From the NCBI GenBank assembly GCA_947305005.1, contig CAMZCM010000003.1:124001-188000 (forward strand): 64,000 nt of DNA, in the 5' to 3' direction. The first letter of the stretch is position 1. Each line of letters begins with the position of its first letter. The notes beneath the pieces were generated by a model, which saw only the letters and a program-made list of their open reading frames with translations, ran no database searches and had not been told where the DNA came from. Positions 34,997 to 44,103 of the stretch are shown here, piece by piece. The position numbers and the translations under genes are program-made. Source of the DNA: an uncultured Prevotellaceae bacterium (GTDB lineage Bacteria > Bacteroidota > Bacteroidia > Bacteroidales > Bacteroidaceae).

Positions 34997-36555
34997 CGAG
35001 AAGCTGCCTCGGCACAGCGCTCGCCGTCAATGGCGGCGCTGACAATGCCACCGGCATAACCGGCACCTTCTCCACAAGGATAGAGACCTTCCAACCGAAT
35101 GTGTTGGAGGGTCTCATTGTTTCTGAGAATACGAACAGGCGCAGAGGTACGTGTCTCTATGCCAATGACCGTAGCCTCGTTGGTCAAAAAACCATGAGAT
35201 TTCCGTCCGAAGATGCGGAAACCTTCCTGCAGACGTTCCGTTATGAATTTCGGCATCCAGAAATGCAGAGGCGAAGAGACAAGACCTGGTGCATAGCTGC
35301 TGTCGGGAAGATCGTACGAGAGACGGTTGTTCACGAAATCGGCCATTCGTTGGGCAGGAGCCGTCTGTCGGCGTCCACCTTGCTGCCAAGCTAACCGTTC
35401 CTGTTCTTCTTGATAATGAAGCATCTTGAGCGGTCCTTCCACATCTTCTACATCTTCAGGGCGTATCTCCACGACCATGCCGGAATTACTCCATCGTCCA
35501 CCACGACTACTGGGGCTCATCCCGTTAACGACCACCTGTTCAGGACCAGTGGCAGCCGGAACGACAAAACCACCTGGACACATACAAAATGAATACACAC
35601 CACGTTCCTTGCACTGCTGCACATAAGTATATTCTGCCGCAGGCAGCCATTTGCCGCGACCTTCACGACTGTGGTATTGAATCTGGTCAATGAGCGTTGC
35701 CGGATGTTCCAATCGTACACCCACAGCAATACCTTTGGCTTCAATCTCAATATTGCGAGCTGCCAGCATCCGATAGACATCGCGGGCAGAATGGCCAGTG
35801 GCAAGGATAACGGGACCTATCAGTTCCAGTTCCTCTGTCGTGTTTGTTGCAGTAGTACGGCTGCAAACACAACCTGTAACACGGTTCCCCTCGATGAGTA
35901 GCCCTGTCATCTTTGTCTGGAAATGCACTTCGCCGCCACAGTTGATAATGGTATTGCGCATATTCTCAATGACACGGGGCAGACGGTCAGTACCGATATG
36001 GGGGTGCGCGTCGATGAGAATGTCTGTTGAAGCGCCATGCTGACAAAAGACATTCAGGATTTTCTCGACCGAGCCGCGTTTCTTTGAGCGTGTATAAAGC
36101 TTACCGTCCGAATAAGCGCCAGCGCCACCCTCTCCGAAGCTGTAGTTACTGTCTACATCCACAATATGTTCACGCGAGATACGGGCAATGTCTTTTTTGC
36201 GATCATGAACGTTTTTCCCGCGTTCGACAACGATGGGACGCAACCCCAGCTCTATCAGTCGCAGCGCCGCAAACAAACCGCCAGGTCCTGCTCCAATGAC
36301 AATCACTTGGGGACGTCCTTCCACATGGGGGTAGTCAATCTGTTGGAACATCTCTTGTGAGGGTTCCTCGTCAATCCATACACGTACCGTTAGGTTGACC
36401 ATCACTTGTCGCTGACGGGCATCAATACTCCGTTTGACAATTCTCAGTCCTCGCAATCCTTGCGCATTACCTAAGGATTGTTCAATTGTATTCTTCAGCG
36501 CTTTCTCGTTTCCTGCGACCTGCGGCAAAACGCGCAATTGTATCTCTTGAACCAT
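34972..36555 (-). CDS. FAD-dependent dehydrogenase (COG2509-like)
   Basis: 527 residues from the ATG at 36555, because the upstream 40 codons overlap the promoter region. The N-terminal domain (1-70) is a small ferredoxin-like fold (VQEIQLRVLPQ). The FAD-binding motif VIVIGAGPGGLFAALRLIELG follows near residue 85 with VVERGKNVHDR. The mid part has ILATGHSARD, and PCGEGAGYAGGIVSAAIDG closes the flavin site. This is the uncharacterised family of NAD(P)/FAD dehydrogenases near glutamate synthase-type oxidoreductases. The physiological substrate is unknown. Confidence 0.85.
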   Translation of the reverse strand: MVQEIQLRVLPQVAGNEKALKNTIEQSLGNAQGLRGLRIVKRSIDARQRQVMVNLTVRVWIDEEPSQEMFQQIDYPHVEGRPQVIVIGAGPGGLFAALRLIELGLRPIVVERGKNVHDRKKDIARISREHIVDVDSNYSFGEGGAGAYSDGKLYTRSKKRGSVEKILNVFCQHGASTDILIDAHPHIGTDRLPRVIENMRNTIINCGGEVHFQTKMTGLLIEGNRVTGCVCSRTTATNTTEELELIGPVILATGHSARDVYRMLAARNIEIEAKGIAVGVRLEHPATLIDQIQYHSREGRGKWLPAAEYTYVQQCKERGVYSFCMCPGGFVVPAATGPEQVVVNGMSPSSRGGRWSNSGMVVEIRPEDVEDVEGPLKMLHYQEEQERLAWQQGGRRQTAPAQRMADFVNNRLSYDLPDSSYAPGLVSSPLHFWMPKFITERLQEGFRIFGRKSHGFLTNEATVIGIETRTSAPVRILRNNETLQHIRLEGLYPCGEGAGYAGGIVSAAIDGERCAEAASRYCSPSGA

Positions 36556-36660
36556 TATTAAAAAAGTAGCGGAATAGCTGATTCCGCGCGGAAAAACATT
36601 ATTTTGCGACAAAAGTATGAAAAAAAACGCAACAATCATCAAAACGTTCAAAAAAAGGAG

Positions 36661-36669
36661 TATTTTTGC
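36661..36669 (+). promoter_or_regulatory. -7 box of the tamB-tamL operon
   Basis: TATTTTTGC. It covers a TTG at 36666, so translation must begin at the ATG at 36690. Confidence 0.6.
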
Positions 36670-36689
36670 AGTCAAATAGCAATCATTCT

Positions 36690-39600
36690 ATGAAGCGCGT
36701 CCTCAAATGGACAGGCATAATACTTCTTATTCCAGTAGTACTCCTGTTCATTGTTATGACTCTTTTGTATTTGCCGCCCGTACAGGATTATGCCGTACGG
36801 GCATTGACTGCTTACGCTTCTGAAGAGACGGGAATGGATATCCATCTGGATCGTGTGAGACTCCGTTTCCTTCTGGATTTGAGCTTGCAGGGACTGTTGG
36901 TGCAAGATGCTGAGGGCGACACACTCGTTGAAGCTCACAGCGCTCTTGTTGACCTGGACTTCAAGCATATCTGGCAATTGCGGGTCGGGGTGGAAAGCAT
37001 CGCCTTGGACGAGGTGCAGCTGAACACCAAGGATATGATTGCTGAGGCTTCTATCAGCGGTGGCCTGCATCACATCTCCCTTTCCGATGATATTGACCTT
37101 TCTTCGAGTAAGGTCCACATCGCTGATATTGCTGCAAAAGGCTTGCAACTGGACATCGCCCTGCGTGACACGACCGTCATCGACACCACGGAAAGTGCTC
37201 CCTTGGAATGGGTCATCGCGCTTCAGCAGGCTTCCGTCGAGGATGCAACGATTCATTTCACAATGCCAGGTGATTCAGCCATGAGCGCCAAAGCCGTGGT
37301 GGATAAGATGAATATCAGTGACGTATTGTTGGATTTAGGGGCGCAGCGCTATACCGTTGCTGAGGCTGCCTTGCAGGCAGAACGTGCAGCCTTGTGGTTG
37401 AGCGGCAATGAGGAAGAGACACCGCTCGCCTTCGATTCTGTTCATTTCGTTGCTACCGACATCGCTTTCGATGGCGAACAGGGCCATCTCTCGTTGCCGT
37501 CTATGGCCTTGCAGCTGCCAGAGTCCAAGCTGATGGCTTCAGCTGATTTGGACTTCAATGCTTTAGAAGCCGGAAAGGGTGGCGGGCTGGACCTCAGCGT
37601 CAGTACGTCAATAGCCAAAAGAGTCCTTCTTCAAGCTGGCGGTGCTTTCCTACCCGATGGCTTTGCTGAAGCCTATCCTGATCTCCCCTTGCATCTCACG
37701 TTGTCAGCCACAGGCAATATGGATCATCTGACCTTGACCCGTGCTGAGGCGATTCTCCCGGGCAGCATCTATGCTGATGCACAGGGCGATGTGAGTCACG
37801 TGATGGATTCTTTGGGAATGAAAGGAAACCTCGCGTTCAATGTCAAGACCGAGAATCTCAACTGGATACGGGAAATGGCTGATGTCGCTCTAGATGGAAT
37901 CTTGTTGCCGCCCATGCAGATGGACGGGACAGCGGCCATTGATGGCGATGTTTACGACCTTCAAGCCATGTTGCATGAGCGTGACGGCTCGGTCTCTTTG
38001 CACGGAAAAGTCAACATGCAGAGTGATCTCGCCTATGACGCCAAGATGCAGATCCGCCGTTTCCAGATTCGTCATTTCATGCCGTCGTTGGCCATGGGAC
38101 CCCTCACGGCTTCTGCCACAGCGCACGGCTCAGGCACCGACTTTTTCAGTCGTTCCACTCGTTTGGAAGCGCAGGCGAAGATGCAGCAGCTGACCTATGA
38201 CATCTACGACCTCAGCGGTACCTCTTTCGATGCGCAACTCAAGAACGGAAAGGCACATGCAAACTTAGCTACTGAAAGTCCAATTCTCACGGCACAAGTT
38301 GACGTAGATGCTTTGCTGTCCAAGGAGCCCAAGACCCGTCATCCTTTCTGCGAACTTACCTTTGGCCTAGATCTCTCCAAGGCCGACCTTCACGCCTTAG
38401 GGGTAGCGGATCAGCCTTTACAAGCATCCATGTGCTTGCACCTCGACGGTTTCACCAACCTCGACAACCACCATCAGCTGTCCGGCGCTGTCAACGACAT
38501 CATCCTCTTGTCCAATGACTCCTTGTTCCATCCTTCAGGCATCACCATGGATATGCTCTTGGATACGGAGAAGACCCATGCGACACTCCGCAGCGGCGAC
38601 CTGAGTTTCCAGGTGCGTGGTCATACTGGCTACGACAAATTGCTCACACAGTTGGATTTCTTCATGGAGGAACTCAATCGCCAAATGTCCATCCGACAGA
38701 TCGACGAAGAAGCCTTGACAAAGCGTCTGCCGCAAATCGATGTGCAGTTCCATGCTGGCAACAAGAACTTCCTGCACGACATGACGGAGTCGATGGACTA
38801 TGGCTTTGAGAACATCCTGTTCAACATTAATTTGGACCCGCTTGTGGGCATCAATGGCAAGGGACATATCTACAAACTGAACACAGGAGCCATCCTCCTC
38901 GATACCATTCAGACAAATGTCTATCAGGACTCTACGAGTATTCGTATGGATGCCCGTATTCACAATGGCCGCCGCAATCCGCAGTTCTCGTTTGACAGCA
39001 AGCTCAATGCCAGCCTCGACAAGGACGGCATCGCGCGCATGAACCTTGTATATTTTGATGAGCGCGGACGTAAAGGTATCGATCTGGGCTTCAAGGGGTC
39101 CATCGCCAACGACACCCTTGCCATTCACTTGGATCCTCTAAATCCCATCGTCGCCTACCGTAAGTTCCACCTCAATCCCAAGAACTTCATCATGTTGACG
39201 AAGAACAACCATATCGATGCCGACGTGGATCTGTTGGCAGATGACGGCACGGGATTGAAGTTCTATTCGTCGCCCAACGAGGAGGCGCTGCAGGACCTCT
39301 CGCTCTCCATCAACAGGCTGAATCTTGGCGAACTATCCAGCGTCGTGCCTTATATCCCACGTCTGGGCGGCTTCCTACACGGCGATGCGCATATCATTCA
39401 GACAGAAGAGGCGCTGAGCGTTTCTACGGACATGAATATCGACGCCTTCCGCTATGAAGATGCACTACTCGGACAAATCGGTTTGCAGGCAGTCTATCTG
39501 CCCAATGCCGACGGCAGTCACTTCGTGGATGGCAGCCTCCTGCATACGGGAATGCCCGTGGCTACCTTCTCCGGTACCTATACGCCCGACGAGACTGATG

Positions 39601-41198
39601 GCCTGATTGATGTCAATGCGACCTTGGACCGTTTCCCCTTCACGATGGCCAACGGTTTCTTCCCTGATAACATCGCCCGTCTGGATGGCGTCACCAACGG
39701 TGACATTCATGTCGGTGGTTCCACGTCCAAGCCCTTGGTCAATGGCGACATCGCTACCGTCGGTCTTCGCATTCTCTCCGACCCCTACAGCTTGAAGCTC
39801 ACGGTGGCCGATGACACGATTCGTATTCGTGACAGCCAACTGAACCTCAATCAGTTCAAGATCTATTCCACGGGTAAGGAGCCCTTCACGATGGACGGTA
39901 GCATCAACTTCGCCAACCTCGACCGTATCTATATGAATACGACCATGAACGCCAAGAACTTCGAGCTCATCAATGCCAAGAAGACGCCGAAGTCCATTGC
40001 TTATGGTAAGGTGTTCGTGGATTTCTTTGCCAGCATGAAAGGCACGTTGGATAACCTGCGCGTATCGGGCCGTCTGAATGTCTTGGGCAATACAGACGTC
40101 ACCTACCTGCTCACCGACTCGCCTCTTACCGTGGAGGACCAGTTGGCAGGTCTCGTTGAGTTTGTGGACTTTGGCGATTCCCTGCGCGTGGAGACACCTG
40201 AGGCACAGCAACCATTGAACATCAATGTCGATATGAGAATAGGCATCGAGAATGCCACCCAGGTCCACTGTCTGCTTAGCGCTGACGGCTCCAGCTACGT
40301 AGATCTTCAAGGCGGCGGCGATCTCGGCATGACCTACTCGCCCGAAAAAGATATGCAGCTCATGGGACGCTATACCATTAACAGCGGTACGCTGAAATAC
40401 ACGATGATGGTTATTCCGTTGAAGGAATTCACCATCAAAAACGGCAGCTATGCGGAGTTCTCAGGGCCGTTGATGAATCCCAAGCTGAACATTACCGCTA
40501 CGGAACAGATGCGCACCACCATCACCGAGAACGAGCAGCCGCGAAGTGTCAACTTCGAGGTCGGCATGAAAATCTCCCAAACATTGGAGAACCTCGGCTT
40601 GGAGTTCACACTCGACGCGCCCGACGATATGAATATTCAGAACGAGCTCAGCACTATGAGTGTTGAACAACGCGGACGTCTGGCCGTGACCATGTTGGCA
40701 ACAGGTATGTATATCAACGATGCCGGTGCCACCACTGGCGGCGGTGTCACAGGACAGAATGCCCTCAATGCCTTCCTGCAAAGCCAGGTCTCCAATATCA
40801 CCAGCAAGGCACTGAAGAGTGTTGACCTCAGCATGGGTGTGGAGCAAGGCACCAGTGCCACCGGCACCACGACGACCGACTACAGTTTCCGCTTCGCCAA
40901 GCGCTTCTGGGGCAACCGCATCAGCGTCATCGTGGGCGGCAAGGTCAGCACGGGTGAAAATGCAGTCAACACTGGCGAGAGCATCATCGACAATGTCAGC
41001 ATTGAGTACCGTCTGGATCAGAGCGCTACCCGCTACGTGAACGTGTTCTATGACAAGAACTACGAGAGCCTCCTCGACGGTGAGATCACCGAGATGGGCG
41101 CCGGTTTCGTGATGCGTCGCAAGACCGAGCGTTTAGGTGAGCTGTTCCTGTTCAAGAACAAGAAGAAAAAAACAGAAGAAGGGGTAAATGATAAATAG
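36690..41198 (+). CDS. tamB: Translocation and assembly module subunit TamB (AsmA-like, DUF490)
   Basis: 1502 residues from the ATG at 36690. One N-terminal membrane anchor (GIILLIPVVLLFIVMTLLYL) is followed by a long repetitive beta-rich body typical of bridge-like AsmA/TamB proteins, and a C-terminal DUF490 domain (residues about 1090-1480) with ITATEQMRTTITENEQPRSV, RLAVTMLATGMYI and RFAKRFWGNRISVIVGGKVS. TamB spans the periplasm and assists outer-membrane protein or lipid transport together with TamA or TamL. The last codons (VNDK, stop) lie in a heptanucleotide array. tamL follows directly. Confidence 0.92.
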   Translation: MKRVLKWTGIILLIPVVLLFIVMTLLYLPPVQDYAVRALTAYASEETGMDIHLDRVRLRFLLDLSLQGLLVQDAEGDTLVEAHSALVDLDFKHIWQLRVGVESIALDEVQLNTKDMIAEASISGGLHHISLSDDIDLSSSKVHIADIAAKGLQLDIALRDTTVIDTTESAPLEWVIALQQASVEDATIHFTMPGDSAMSAKAVVDKMNISDVLLDLGAQRYTVAEAALQAERAALWLSGNEEETPLAFDSVHFVATDIAFDGEQGHLSLPSMALQLPESKLMASADLDFNALEAGKGGGLDLSVSTSIAKRVLLQAGGAFLPDGFAEAYPDLPLHLTLSATGNMDHLTLTRAEAILPGSIYADAQGDVSHVMDSLGMKGNLAFNVKTENLNWIREMADVALDGILLPPMQMDGTAAIDGDVYDLQAMLHERDGSVSLHGKVNMQSDLAYDAKMQIRRFQIRHFMPSLAMGPLTASATAHGSGTDFFSRSTRLEAQAKMQQLTYDIYDLSGTSFDAQLKNGKAHANLATESPILTAQVDVDALLSKEPKTRHPFCELTFGLDLSKADLHALGVADQPLQASMCLHLDGFTNLDNHHQLSGAVNDIILLSNDSLFHPSGITMDMLLDTEKTHATLRSGDLSFQVRGHTGYDKLLTQLDFFMEELNRQMSIRQIDEEALTKRLPQIDVQFHAGNKNFLHDMTESMDYGFENILFNINLDPLVGINGKGHIYKLNTGAILLDTIQTNVYQDSTSIRMDARIHNGRRNPQFSFDSKLNASLDKDGIARMNLVYFDERGRKGIDLGFKGSIANDTLAIHLDPLNPIVAYRKFHLNPKNFIMLTKNNHIDADVDLLADDGTGLKFYSSPNEEALQDLSLSINRLNLGELSSVVPYIPRLGGFLHGDAHIIQTEEALSVSTDMNIDAFRYEDALLGQIGLQAVYLPNADGSHFVDGSLLHTGMPVATFSGTYTPDETDGLIDVNATLDRFPFTMANGFFPDNIARLDGVTNGDIHVGGSTSKPLVNGDIATVGLRILSDPYSLKLTVADDTIRIRDSQLNLNQFKIYSTGKEPFTMDGSINFANLDRIYMNTTMNAKNFELINAKKTPKSIAYGKVFVDFFASMKGTLDNLRVSGRLNVLGNTDVTYLLTDSPLTVEDQLAGLVEFVDFGDSLRVETPEAQQPLNINVDMRIGIENATQVHCLLSADGSSYVDLQGGGDLGMTYSPEKDMQLMGRYTINSGTLKYTMMVIPLKEFTIKNGSYAEFSGPLMNPKLNITATEQMRTTITENEQPRSVNFEVGMKISQTLENLGLEFTLDAPDDMNIQNELSTMSVEQRGRLAVTMLATGMYINDAGATTGGGVTGQNALNAFLQSQVSNITSKALKSVDLSMGVEQGTSATGTTTTDYSFRFAKRFWGNRISVIVGGKVSTGENAVNTGESIIDNVSIEYRLDQSATRYVNVFYDKNYESLLDGEITEMGAGFVMRRKTERLGELFLFKNKKKKTEEGVNDK

Positions 41199-41227
41199 AA
41201 AATAATAAATGATAAATAAGAGATGAT
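41186..41227 (+). repeat. Heptanucleotide array (AAATGAT type, 6 units) at the tamB/tamL junction
   Basis: AAATGAT, AAATAGA, AAATAAT, AAATGAT, AAATAAG, AGATGAT. It contains the tamB stop codon and the distal tamL start codon (ATG at 41223). It is complementary in sense to the array at 41297. Confidence 0.8.
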
Positions 41228-43814
41228 AGTGTTGAATAGCTATAATAAAAGAAAGGTGGGTCTTCATGAAGCGAATCGCTCTCATGGGACAAACTCTCAT
41301 TTATCATTTATCATTTATCATTTATCATGTGTTCTCCTTCTCTCTCTCTGCTTCACCGCCTGCTCCACGACCGATCACCTCGAAGAGGGTGAACAGCTCT
41401 ATCTGGGCATCTCAGAAGTTGCCTACGGTCATAAGGCTCAGAGCAAGCAGAAGACCAAGAAGGACTCCACGGGTGTTATCACGGCGATGGCTGAGGCGTA
41501 TAGCGTTGTTGAGGATCTCTTCAGCGGACGTCTTGATGCCAAGAAGATGCACAACTATGTGCAAAAGAACGACTCACTGACTCGTGAGCAACGCGACTCC
41601 CTATTGCGCGAGGCTGACGTGCTGAGTCAGGCTACAGCTACCGTGCGTGAGGAGGTGGACGCCGCCCTTGCCTATGCCCCTAACGCCGCCATCTTCGGCA
41701 GTTCTTATAAGACGTGGCCTTGGCCCATCGGCCTTTGGGTTTATAACCGCTATGTCGAGTCGCCGACCAAGTTCGGCCATTGGATGCTGAGCACCTTCGG
41801 GGCACAGCCGCGCACCGTCAATATGGCCAACCCGCGTCTGCGCGTTCAGGTGGCTCGTCAGACCCTCCGCAACTACGGTTTCTTCCAAGGACGTGCCGAG
41901 TTCGAGGTGCAGACCGAGGAGAGCGATTCCCTGAAAGCCCGCATCGCTTATTCCATCTATCCTGGCCCGCTCTTCCGCTTGGGAACCATTGAATATCAGA
42001 ACTTCTTCGGCCTGACGGACAGCCTCGTGCGACGTACGATGCCCAAGTCCAACCTGCATACTGGCGATGCCTTCAATGTCTTGAACCTCAATGCCGAGCG
42101 CTCACGTCTGAGCGAGCTCTTCCGCAACACAGGCTATTACTATTTCCGTCCTGAATACATCACTTTCCGTGCTGACACCATTCAGACACCCAATACCGTG
42201 CATCTGCAGGTACGTCCTCGTGCAGATATGCCGGCGCAGGCCCGTAACCGCTTCTACATGGGTCGCACCAATGTGACCGTGTTACCCTACAACGCCAATG
42301 CAGTCACGGACAGCATCGTGCGCCATCATTTCTCCTACCGCTGGGCTTCTGAGGATAGCAAGAAACCGCCTATCCGTTTGGGCGCTATCATCCAGAACCT
42401 TTACTATGAGCGCGGATCGCTCTATCGTCAGCGTCTGCATGAGATGATCCAGAGCAAGCTCTCCGGCATGGGTGTCTTCTCCAATATCCAGATGAGTTAC
42501 GTGCCGCGAGACAGCTCCGACACCTGCGACACCCTCGATGTCAATATCTTCGCCATCCTTGACAAGCCCTGGGATAGCGAGCTCGAGGCGAAAGTGACCA
42601 ATAAGAGCAACGGCCTGCTTGGCCCTGGTTTGTCCTATGGCGTCACCAAGCGCAATGCCTTCCGAGGGGCAGAGTTGCTCAACTTCAAAATCTATGGCAG
42701 CTATGAGTGGCAGACCGGTGCTACGGTAGTAGAAGCCGCCAGCGACCGCAGCCTGCTCAACTCCTACGAGTTCGGCGCTTCTGCCACATTGACCTATCCC
42801 CGCCTGAAGTTCTTCGGGCTTATGCGCAAGCTCAACCGCCGTGCGGAGGCCACCACCAACTATAAGATTGATGCCAATTGGATGAATCGCTCCAGCTACT
42901 TCCAGATGGTGAACTTCGGCGGTCGTATCTCCTACACCTATCAGCGCAGTCGTCGTTTCAAGCATGAACTGACTCCCCTGCGTCTCGACTATACCATGCT
43001 GACCTACCGCTCTGCGCGCTTCGATGAGATTCTGAATTCCAACCAAGCACTCTATGTCTCTATGCGCGACCAGCTCGTTCCGTCCATGGGCTACACCCTC
43101 ACCTACACCCGTCGTTGGCTCAGTGGTCACCAGCGCACCCTCATCCTCGGTGCCAAACAAGCAGGTAACGTAACCAACACCATCTATGCCATGGCTGGTC
43201 GTGGCCGTCAGGAGCGTAACAAGCACCTCTTGGGCGCTCCCTATGCCCAGTTCTTCAAGCTGACCACTGAGTGGCGTGAGAGCTTCCCATTGACGCCACG
43301 TAGTTCTATCGCTGCCCGTGCCTTCTTGGGCGCTGTCTGGAGCTACGGTAACAGCACGATGGCCCCTTATGCCGACCTCTTCAATGTGGGTGGTGCCAAT
43401 AGCATACGTGGTTTCGCTGTCCGCTCCCTCGGCCCCGGTCGTTATCATCCGGCTAACTCCAGTTGGAGCTACGTTGATCAGGTGGGTAACCTGAAGATGG
43501 AGGCCAATGTGGAGTACCGCTTCCCGTTGGTGGGCGGTTTAGACGGTGCTGTCTTTCTCGATGCCGGTAATGTCTGGCTGATGCGACCTGATAGCGACCG
43601 CCCGGGTGCCGCCATCGATGCCTCTGAGTTCTTCAACGACATCGCCCTCGGCACAGGTCTCGGCTTCCGCTACGACCTCGACTTCCTTGTCCTCCGCTTC
43701 GACATCGGTGTCGGCATCCATGCGCCTTATGACACAGGCCGCAGCGGCTACTACAATATGCGCCGCTTCTGGGACAGCCTCGGTTTCCATATCGCTGTCG
43801 GATACCCGTTCTGA
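41223..43814 (+). CDS. tamL: TamL, TamA/BamA-like outer-membrane lipoprotein
   Basis: Up to 863 residues. The lipoprotein motif LLLSLCFTACSTT is followed by DHLEEGEQLYLG, POTRA-like regions (about 210-470) and a C-terminal 16-strand barrel (RGRQERNKHLLG, then SIRGFAVRSLGPG, the conserved RGF of Omp85 proteins) ending GFHIAVGYPF. In Bacteroidota such a lipoprotein partners TamB. The only start in frame is ATG 41223, which gives a long polar leader. ATG 41266 (MKRIALMGQT), a far better signal start, is out of frame by exactly one 7-nt unit of the array at 41297-41324; one added unit would join it to the lipobox. The gene may therefore be phase variable. Confidence 0.88.
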   Translation: MIVLNSYNKRKVGLHEANRSHGTNSHLSFIIYHLSCVLLLSLCFTACSTTDHLEEGEQLYLGISEVAYGHKAQSKQKTKKDSTGVITAMAEAYSVVEDLFSGRLDAKKMHNYVQKNDSLTREQRDSLLREADVLSQATATVREEVDAALAYAPNAAIFGSSYKTWPWPIGLWVYNRYVESPTKFGHWMLSTFGAQPRTVNMANPRLRVQVARQTLRNYGFFQGRAEFEVQTEESDSLKARIAYSIYPGPLFRLGTIEYQNFFGLTDSLVRRTMPKSNLHTGDAFNVLNLNAERSRLSELFRNTGYYYFRPEYITFRADTIQTPNTVHLQVRPRADMPAQARNRFYMGRTNVTVLPYNANAVTDSIVRHHFSYRWASEDSKKPPIRLGAIIQNLYYERGSLYRQRLHEMIQSKLSGMGVFSNIQMSYVPRDSSDTCDTLDVNIFAILDKPWDSELEAKVTNKSNGLLGPGLSYGVTKRNAFRGAELLNFKIYGSYEWQTGATVVEAASDRSLLNSYEFGASATLTYPRLKFFGLMRKLNRRAEATTNYKIDANWMNRSSYFQMVNFGGRISYTYQRSRRFKHELTPLRLDYTMLTYRSARFDEILNSNQALYVSMRDQLVPSMGYTLTYTRRWLSGHQRTLILGAKQAGNVTNTIYAMAGRGRQERNKHLLGAPYAQFFKLTTEWRESFPLTPRSSIAARAFLGAVWSYGNSTMAPYADLFNVGGANSIRGFAVRSLGPGRYHPANSSWSYVDQVGNLKMEANVEYRFPLVGGLDGAVFLDAGNVWLMRPDSDRPGAAIDASEFFNDIALGTGLGFRYDLDFLVLRFDIGVGIHAPYDTGRSGYYNMRRFWDSLGFHIAVGYPF
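41297..41328 (+). repeat. Heptanucleotide array (TCATTTA, 4 perfect units) in the tamL signal region
   Basis: Four identical TCATTTA units plus a partial TCAT. Because 7 is not a multiple of 3, all three frames read the same peptide cycle FIIYHLS. Confidence 0.9.
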
Positions 43815-43922
43815 TAACCTTTCACCATCTTGTGTTAGAATCTTATTGTCTTTACCATCAATGGATCCATTGAAAGTAAATTCCTTAATTCCGTGCTTCC
43901 GTTGTTCCGTATTTCTACTCAT
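43808..43922 (-). pseudogene. Possible fragment of a small secreted protein
   Basis: A short minus-strand frame from ATG 43922 reads MSRNTEQRKHGIKEFTFNGS and continues into antisense of tamL. The segment GIKEFTFNGSIDGKDNKI resembles GISQITFNGNQNGINSV in the secreted protein at 22619. It lacks a signal peptide and a proper end, so if real it is a remnant. Confidence 0.25.
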
Positions 43923-43975
43923 AATTTATCAAATCTAACCGTTTGAATGAAGTGACCTAATGAAGCGCTGATATT

Positions 43976-44062
43976 ATGGATAAACTCTCACCACAGCAGC
44001 GGCACGCGAATATGGCGGCAATCCGCAATAAAGATACGAAGCCAGCAGAGGGGGAAGAGTGA
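43976..44062 (+). pseudogene. vsr: Remnant of very-short-patch repair endonuclease Vsr
   Basis: 28 codons from ATG 43976 read MDKLSPQQRHANMAAIRNKD followed by TKPAEGEE and a stop. This is the conserved N-terminus of Vsr endonucleases (T-P-E-Q-R-x-x-N-M-x-x-I-x-x-K-D-T-K-P), which nick at T:G mismatches left by cytosine methylation. The catalytic body is missing, replaced directly by the threonine aldolase gene. No DNA cytosine methyltransferase is seen nearby, so a former methylation/repair module has been lost. Confidence 0.75.
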
Positions 44063-44103
44063 AAACGACGCACTACGGGACGAAGATAAATGAGACATAT
44101 AAA

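Noticed and set aside
42282..43448. A 388-codon frame antisense to tamL
   Set aside because: It has no domain sense and is a shadow of the strong codon bias of tamL.
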